DNA of 12,590 bases from Clostridia bacterium (GTDB lineage Bacteria; Bacillota; Clostridia; Christensenellales; CAG-314), in NCBI GenBank assembly GCA_017407305.1, contig JAFQWS010000099.1, positions 1-12,590 on the forward strand, written 5' to 3'. The notes beneath the pieces were generated by a model. It made no database searches, had not been told where the DNA came from, and saw only the letters and a list, made by a program, of their open reading frames with translations. Both the position numbers and the translations under genes were made by a program. Of this stretch, positions 6,962 through 12,590 are shown piece after piece. Within the stretch, counting starts at the first letter, position 1; every line of letters starts with the position of its first letter.

Positions 6962-7424
6962 ATGGAACAAGAAAAAGTCTATTTTACTAAAAGAGGTTAC
7001 AAACAACTCCAAGAAAAATTGGAATATCTCAAAAGCCAAGGTCGTAAAGATGCCGCAGCAAGAATTGCCGAAGCACGCAGTTTTGGTGACCTTTCGGAAA
7101 ATGCAGAATATGATGCTGCAAAAAACGAACAAGGTTTGATGGAAGAAGAAATCAACAAGTTGGAAGACAGCCTTCACAATGCAACATTTGTTGATGAACT
7201 TATTGTCAAAATCAAACGTTTGGACGGCAAACGCGCAGGTGACGAAATGGAATATCACATTGTCGGCACTTATGAAGTGGACATCAAACAAAGAAAGATT
7301 TCCAGAGAATCTGCAGTTGGCAAAGCAATTGCCGATGGTAAAGTTGGCGAAACGGTAAGCGTTACCTTGCCCAACGGAAACCTTTCCAGATATAAAATTT
7401 TAGAAAGAAGAGTGGTTGACGAAA

Positions 7425-7432
<8 letters not shown>
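6962..7432 (+). CDS. greA: Transcription elongation factor GreA
   Basis: A 156-residue protein of normal GreA length. It binds the secondary channel of RNA polymerase and stimulates cleavage of backtracked transcripts. The N-terminal coiled coil (about residues 10-75) carries the family signature ARSFGDLSENAEYDAAK, with the acidic tip residues Asp43 and Glu46 that place the catalytic Mg2+ in the polymerase. The C-terminal FKBP-like domain includes the VGTYEVDI block and ends with SAVGKAI...GETVSVTLPNG. The ATG at 6962 is preceded by AAAGGAGAG about 6 bases upstream. The stop codon overlaps the start of lysS, a pairing found in many Bacillota. Confidence 0.97.
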
Positions 7433-8924
<1,492 letters not shown>

Positions 8925-8935
8925 GAATTTGTTAA

Positions 8936-8968
8936 AAAAGCGTGGCTTTTTGCCACGCTTTTGTTTTT
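8936..8968 (+). terminator. Intrinsic terminator of greA-lysS
   Basis: A perfect 11-bp stem, AAAAGCGTGGC (8936-8946) / GCCACGCTTTT (8952-8962), has a T5 loop and is followed by GTTTTT. Confidence 0.92.
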
Positions 8969-9030
8969 AAGCAAAAATCAACCTCAAAGTGAGAAAATAT
9001 GTCCAAAGTCAAACAATTTTTGCGTTAGTG

Positions 9031-9059
9031 TTGATATAGTGTAAAATATGTGGTACAAT
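9031..9059 (+). promoter_or_regulatory. SigA-type promoter, extended -10, of the yfbR-ABC-S41 operon
   Basis: TTGATA (9031-9036), a 17-nt spacer and TACAAT (9054-9059) with a TGn extension are present. The 15-base block TGTGGTACAATATGC (9049-9063) is identical to the one in the nucleosidase promoter at 5008-5022. Confidence 0.8.
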
Positions 9060-9063
9060 ATGC
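9049..9063 (+). repeat. 15-base block shared by two promoters (copy 2)
   Basis: Identical to 5008-5022. A related form, TTGTGGTAAAATG, lies at 1203-1215 in the promoter of the hypothetical membrane protein. Confidence 0.6.
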
Positions 9064-9082
9064 CAATACAAGGAGAAGTGTT

Positions 9083-9655
9083 ATGTACAAATTCTTTGCA
9101 TTTTTAGATAGAATGAAATACATCAACCGTTGGAGTTTGATGCACTCTACAAAAACGGAAAACATTGCCGAACACTCTTTGCAAGTGGCACAAATTGCCC
9201 ATGCGTTGGCAACCATTTCCAATTTGTATTTTGATGGCAAAGTTGATGCCAATTCCGTTGCAGTCAAGGCCGTTTTTCACGAAACCAGCGAAGTTTTGAC
9301 GGGCGATTTGCCCACCCCTATCAAATACTTCAATCCTGCAATTTCAACGGCGTACAAGGCATTGGAAGCTCAATCCAATCAAAAGTTGCTTTCTCACTTG
9401 CCCGATCAAATGCAAGAAGTTTATCAACCCATTTTGTGCGACCACGACGATTTGGAATATAAATTTGTAAAGTATGCCGACAAAATTTCCGCCTACGTCA
9501 AGTGCATTGACGAATTGAAATTGTCCAACAAAGAATTTGTCAAAGCAAAAGACTCCATTTTGCAAGAAATCAACAACTTCAAAAGTCCCGAAGTTGACTT
9601 TTTTATGGAAAACTTTGTCACAGCATACCAACTTTCCTTGGACGAATTGGATTGA
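9083..9655 (+). CDS. yfbR: YfbR-like HD-domain 5'-nucleotidase, HD motif reads His-Glu
   Basis: A 190-residue HD-superfamily protein. E. coli YfbR removes phosphate from deoxynucleoside 5'-monophosphates and takes part in dNTP pool balance. The resemblance runs the whole length: FFAFLDRMKYINRW (Arg16 and Trp17 at the substrate-recognition position), ENIAEHSLQVAQIAHALA with metal ligand His31, SEVLTGDLPTPIKYFNP with Glu70, KYADKISAYVKCIDEL with Asp133, and the end FMENFVTAYQLSLDEL. The odd point is the motif itself: where E. coli has His68-Asp69, this protein has His66-Glu67. Glu can still bind metal, so activity may persist or shift. The ATG at 9083 has AAGGAG 7 bases upstream; an earlier in-frame ATG at 9050 lies inside the promoter and is rejected. 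It is followed after 3 bases by the ABC-like gene. Confidence 0.9.
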   Translation: MYKFFAFLDRMKYINRWSLMHSTKTENIAEHSLQVAQIAHALATISNLYFDGKVDANSVAVKAVFHETSEVLTGDLPTPIKYFNPAISTAYKALEAQSNQKLLSHLPDQMQEVYQPILCDHDDLEYKFVKYADKISAYVKCIDELKLSNKEFVKAKDSILQEINNFKSPEVDFFMENFVTAYQLSLDELD

Positions 9656-9658
9656 TTT

Positions 9659-10357
9659 ATGAGTTTGTTTAGATTTGAAAACGTAACAAAGAGATATCAC
9701 TATGACAATTTTGACGTTTTGAAGGATTTTTCCTTTGAAATGAATAAAGGACAATGCACCCTGCTCATTGACATGCAGTCGGGCAAAAGCACCTTTTGCA
9801 AATTGCTTTGTGGTATGGAAAAACCCAGTGCTGGCAATATTTATTGGGAGAATCAACCCCTAGACAGCGTTTGTGTGGAAGAAAGAAACATTTTGTATTT
9901 GATGCAAAATCCCATTTTTTTCGAAAACAGGACACTTTTGGCAAATTTAGAATATCCTTTAAAGGTGCGAAAAATAAAAAACAGCAAGGAAATCGCCTTT
10001 GAACAACTCAAAAGCTTTTCATTGGAACAGTTTGCCAACGTAAAAATTAAAAAATTGTCAAAAGATCAAAGAAGTCTTTTTGCAATTGCTCGTGGTTTTT
10101 TGCGTAAACCAAAATTGGTTTTGTTGGATTGTTTTTGCGACGATTTACCCCAAGACCAAATTGAACTTGTCAATCAACTTATTGTTGAAAACAACTGCTC
10201 GGCATTGTATTTGACGGCCGATGCCAACAAGATTTTTACCAAGCAAGTGGCAATTTATTTTGACAACAAGCCACTTTGTATGAAAGAGAACGTGCAACAA
10301 ACGTTGAAAGACGTGGTATGGTTGCACAATTTGGAGGAACAAAATGAACAAATTTGA
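9659..10357 (+). CDS. Degenerate ABC-type ATP-binding protein, probably catalytically impaired
   Basis: A 232-residue protein with the layout of an ABC transporter nucleotide-binding domain: FRFENVTKRYHYDNFDVLKDFSF at the start, KPSAGNIYWE, Q-loop LMQNP with Gln83, then signature, Walker B and H-loop in order. Key positions are altered. Walker A reads I37-D-M-Q40-S-G-K43-S-T, so both leading glycines are replaced while GKST remains. The signature is LSKDQ (133-137) rather than LSGGQ. Walker B is LVLLD157 followed by Cys158 in place of the catalytic Glu. The H-loop reads LTA187D, with Ala in place of His. No stop or frameshift is present, so the protein is probably made and selected for, perhaps as a nucleotide-binding or structural partner. 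No permease gene is adjacent. It starts 3 bases after yfbR without a visible ribosome binding site and overlaps the S41 gene by 14 bases, suggesting coupling on both sides. Confidence 0.82.
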   Translation: MSLFRFENVTKRYHYDNFDVLKDFSFEMNKGQCTLLIDMQSGKSTFCKLLCGMEKPSAGNIYWENQPLDSVCVEERNILYLMQNPIFFENRTLLANLEYPLKVRKIKNSKEIAFEQLKSFSLEQFANVKIKKLSKDQRSLFAIARGFLRKPKLVLLDCFCDDLPQDQIELVNQLIVENNCSALYLTADANKIFTKQVAIYFDNKPLCMKENVQQTLKDVVWLHNLEEQNEQI

Positions 10358-11816
10358 TGAATGGTACAATCAAAGTTCATTAACTGAACAGCAAGTACAA
10401 AAGCAATCTACAAAAGGATTGACACTCAAACCTTGGTTGGCAGGACTTTTGTGCGCAGTGTTTTTGTTGACGGGTTTTGTTTTGGGTTTTGTGTCATCAT
10501 CGGGTACTCAAACCAACTCTATATATGATGACGTTTTGGATGAAGTTTCACGTTATTTGGATACGCAAAGCCTTTATCAATTGACCGACGAACAATGGAG
10601 CAACGCTATCGTCAATGGTGGCACGGCAATGTTGCAAACGGTGGATAACTACGGTTTTTTGCTTTCCCCCGAACAATGGTACGAATTGTACTACGGCGTG
10701 ACGGAAAACGACGACAACCCTATTTTTGGAGTTGCTTTTTCCCACGTGGAGGGAATTGGTTTGCTCATTGAAGAAGTTGTTACCGACAGCCCTGCCTACG
10801 GAAGAATTTTTGAAGGCGAATACATTACCGACGTAAAAGTCAACGCAACAACAGGTTACCTTTTGCCCAGTGGCAAATATCTTGACGTAAAATTTGACGA
10901 TATGGAACAAATCAGTTTGGCATTATCTCAAGCAAACTATCTTGTTTTTGAAATTTCTTACTATGACGTTGCAACACGTCAAATGGTTGTTAGAGATCAA
11001 GTAAATTTGACAAAAGGTCGTGTATCAAATCCCAACAACAGCCAAAATTTCCAATTTGTCGAATACTATTATGGAATTAAAAATGGTCAATACAACACCA
11101 ACGTTTCCACCGTGGGAAGGTACAGCACTCGCTCTTTGAGAGGTTTGCACGTTTTAGACAATACGCCAATTGGTTACATTCGCATCACAAGTTTTGAAGA
11201 AACAACTTTGTCTGACGGCACGATTACTTCTGCAGAAAATGAATTTAAAGAAGCGTTGATAGATTTCAAACTTTCAGGCAAAACAAAACTTATTCTTGAC
11301 TTGAAAGGAAACCCCGGTGGTTACGTCGATAGCGCAGTGGATATTGCACAATATCTCGTTTATTCTGAGCAAGGTGGAAGATTGCAAGTCACCACTTTGA
11401 AAAACAGAAACGACCAAATCATTGCCAATCACTACATTGACGAAACTTACTACGCAGAATATTTTTCCACCGATTTGACTAAAAAGAGTATCGTCGTCTT
11501 GACGGACGGCAACAGCGCAAGTGCAAGTGAATTGTTGCTTGGTGCAATGCTGGACTACGGTACGGCACTGCAAATGGGAAGGACGACTTTCGGCAAGGGA
11601 ATTGCCCAATATTGCATCCCTATTGAAAGATATCCAGTAACTATTTTGGTAAATGGTGAGCAAGTGGAAAGTTACTACGCAATTTACTTTACTGCAGCAA
11701 AATACTATTTGCCCAACGGCGACAATATTCACCAAGTGGGTTTGACGCCCGACGTTGAATATCAAGCGCAAGACTATCAAACGTTGTTTGAAATGGCGTT
11801 GGACTATTGGTTCTAA
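10344..11816 (+). CDS. S41-family C-terminal processing peptidase, membrane-anchored, with PDZ domain
   Basis: A 490-residue serine protease of the CtpA/CtpB type. A short cytoplasmic N-terminus is followed by one membrane segment at about residues 31-50 (WLAGLLCAVFLLTGFVLGFV), leaving the rest outside the membrane. A PDZ-like region (about 120-195, GIGLLIEEVVTDSPAYG) precedes the S41 core: IGYIRITSF, then LDLKGNPGGYVDSAVDIA. The catalytic set is intact: Ser393 in NSASASELL, Lys418 in TFGKGIAQ and Gln422, at the family spacing of 25 and 4 residues. Such proteases trim or activate cell-envelope and sporulation proteins; the target here is unknown. The ATG at 10344 has GGAGG 6 bases upstream, inside the preceding gene, which it overlaps by 14 bases. 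In Bacillota, S41 genes are often near ftsE-ftsX; here the ABC-like gene is upstream but no ftsX is present. A terminator follows. Confidence 0.92.
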   Translation: MNKFDEWYNQSSLTEQQVQKQSTKGLTLKPWLAGLLCAVFLLTGFVLGFVSSSGTQTNSIYDDVLDEVSRYLDTQSLYQLTDEQWSNAIVNGGTAMLQTVDNYGFLLSPEQWYELYYGVTENDDNPIFGVAFSHVEGIGLLIEEVVTDSPAYGRIFEGEYITDVKVNATTGYLLPSGKYLDVKFDDMEQISLALSQANYLVFEISYYDVATRQMVVRDQVNLTKGRVSNPNNSQNFQFVEYYYGIKNGQYNTNVSTVGRYSTRSLRGLHVLDNTPIGYIRITSFEETTLSDGTITSAENEFKEALIDFKLSGKTKLILDLKGNPGGYVDSAVDIAQYLVYSEQGGRLQVTTLKNRNDQIIANHYIDETYYAEYFSTDLTKKSIVVLTDGNSASASELLLGAMLDYGTALQMGRTTFGKGIAQYCIPIERYPVTILVNGEQVESYYAIYFTAAKYYLPNGDNIHQVGLTPDVEYQAQDYQTLFEMALDYWF

Positions 11817-11823
11817 CAAAATA

Positions 11824-11859
11824 AAAAAATGCAACAACTTTGGTTGTTGCATTTTTTTT
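11824..11859 (+). terminator. Intrinsic terminator of the yfbR-ABC-S41 operon
   Basis: A 15-bp stem (11824-11838 with 11843-11857; core GCAACAAC/GTTGTTGC) has a 4-nt loop and ends in a T-run. Confidence 0.92.
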
Positions 11860-11869
11860 CTGTCAAACC

Positions 11870-11898
11870 TTGCTTTTTGTATGTGTCTTTGATACAAT
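11870..11898 (+). promoter_or_regulatory. SigA-type promoter of the formate/nitrite transporter gene
   Basis: TTGCTT (11870-11875), a 17-nt spacer and TACAAT (11893-11898) are present, with AAGGAG (11915-11920) downstream as ribosome binding site. Confidence 0.72.
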
Positions 11899-11927
11899 AA
11901 AGAAAATTTTACAAAAGGAGAAACTTC

Positions 11928-12590
11928 GTGCTGTCTACAAAAGAAAGATTGACGTCCTATATTGATGGTGCTCACGCAAAAATTAACGTAAAGTTGACAA
12001 AAGTGTTGGTTTTGGGAATTTTGGCAGGTATGTTCATTGCCTTTGCTTCCGTTGCCCACTCTTTTTCAAATGCTCTTTTGGAAAATGGCAGACTTTTTGG
12101 TGCGTTGGTTTTTCCTTTTGGATTGATGATGGTGGTCATTTCGGGCAGTGAATTGTTCACTGGAGATTGCTTGTTGATTGCCCCTTTGTTGGACAAGAAA
12201 ATTTCCTTCAAAAGATTTTCTTTGTTTATGGTGCTCGTTTACTTTGCCAACTTTATCGGTGCAATTTTGGTTGCATTGGCAGTGGTTTATTCGGGCAGTT
12301 TGTCCTTGATTGCAACAAACGTGGTGCAAACGGCAGTCACCAAAAGCACTTTGGGCTTTGGCTTTGCATTTTTGAAGGGTATTTTGTGCAATTTCTTGGT
12401 GTGCATTGCCGTTTGGATGGCAATTTCAAGCAAATCTTTGACAGGCAAAGCGCTTGCTTGTGTTCCCGGCGTATTTTTGTTTGTATTTTGTGGCTTTGAA
12501 CACAGTGTCGCCAATATGTACTACCTTTTTGCGGGTTTGTTTGCAAACGGCTTTTATTCGGTTGGCAATGCAGATTTGACTTTTGTCAAC
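11928..12590 (+). CDS. Formate/nitrite transporter (FNT) family channel, 3'-truncated
   Basis: 221 codons are present and the frame is still open at the window end. FNT proteins are pentameric inner-membrane channels for small anions such as formate, nitrite or hydrosulfide; in a fermenting anaerobe formate is likely. The family signatures are clear: SGSELFTGD at 72-80 with the conserved Thr78 of the gating loop, LKGILCNFLVCIAVW at 149-163, and GFEHSVANMY at 189-198 with the central pore His192. At least five hydrophobic segments can be seen, starting at about residue 26. The start is a GTG at 11928, supported by AAGGAG seven bases upstream, with no nearby in-frame ATG until residue 35 (12030), which would cut the first helix. 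The exact substrate (FocA, NirC or HSC type) cannot be decided from this part. Confidence 0.95.
   Translation, partial: MLSTKERLTSYIDGAHAKINVKLTKVLVLGILAGMFIAFASVAHSFSNALLENGRLFGALVFPFGLMMVVISGSELFTGDCLLIAPLLDKKISFKRFSLFMVLVYFANFIGAILVALAVVYSGSLSLIATNVVQTAVTKSTLGFGFAFLKGILCNFLVCIAVWMAISSKSLTGKALACVPGVFLFVFCGFEHSVANMYYLFAGLFANGFYSVGNADLTFVN

Noticed and set aside
9050..9082. Upstream ATG for the YfbR homologue
   Set aside because: It overlaps the -10 box; the ATG at 9083 has AAGGAG and matches the family start.

Overview
The window reads as chromosomal DNA from an AT-rich anaerobic Bacillota (Clostridia-like, possibly an uncultured gut lineage). The signs are strong AAGGAG-type ribosome binding sites, SigA-like promoters with 17-bp spacers, intrinsic terminators ending in long T-runs, a Gram-positive style lipoprotein carrying InlB-type repeats, and fermentative or housekeeping genes (MalQ, formate/nitrite family channel, GreA, LysS). 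I see no IS element, integrase, phage gene, tRNA, rRNA or CRISPR array.

Layout. 1-1137 is the 3' part of malQ, followed by a terminator. 1244-1918 is a small membrane-anchored protein of unknown function with its own promoter and terminator. 2104-4578 is a large lipoprotein metallopeptidase (M3/PepF-like) with N-terminal InlB-like repeats, also with its own promoter and terminator. 4666-4926 is the only minus-strand gene, a small conserved-looking protein whose predicted promoter would start transcription on its ATG. It is divergent from an MTA/SAH nucleosidase plus DUF362-ferredoxin pair (5046-6903). Then come greA and lysS, overlapping (6962-8924), with a terminator. Next is a three-gene unit: a YfbR-like HD nucleotidase, a degenerate ABC ATPase and an S41 carboxy-terminal processing peptidase (9083-11816), with a terminator. 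The window ends inside a formate/nitrite transporter gene (from 11928).

How they work together. Most units are independent one- to three-gene operons. greA-lysS couples transcript elongation with lysyl-tRNA charging and is a familiar pairing in Bacillota. The nucleosidase belongs to the methyl cycle. The most unusual material is the ABC-like protein at 9659-10357, in which four motifs (Walker A, signature, the Walker B glutamate and the H-loop) are altered although the frame is intact. Its upstream partner is a YfbR homologue whose HD motif reads His-Glu, and its downstream partner is an intact S41 protease. The best candidates for something undescribed are this operon and the predicted leaderless small gene. 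The rest is largely ordinary. All functional calls come from recognising motifs by eye; no database search was run.
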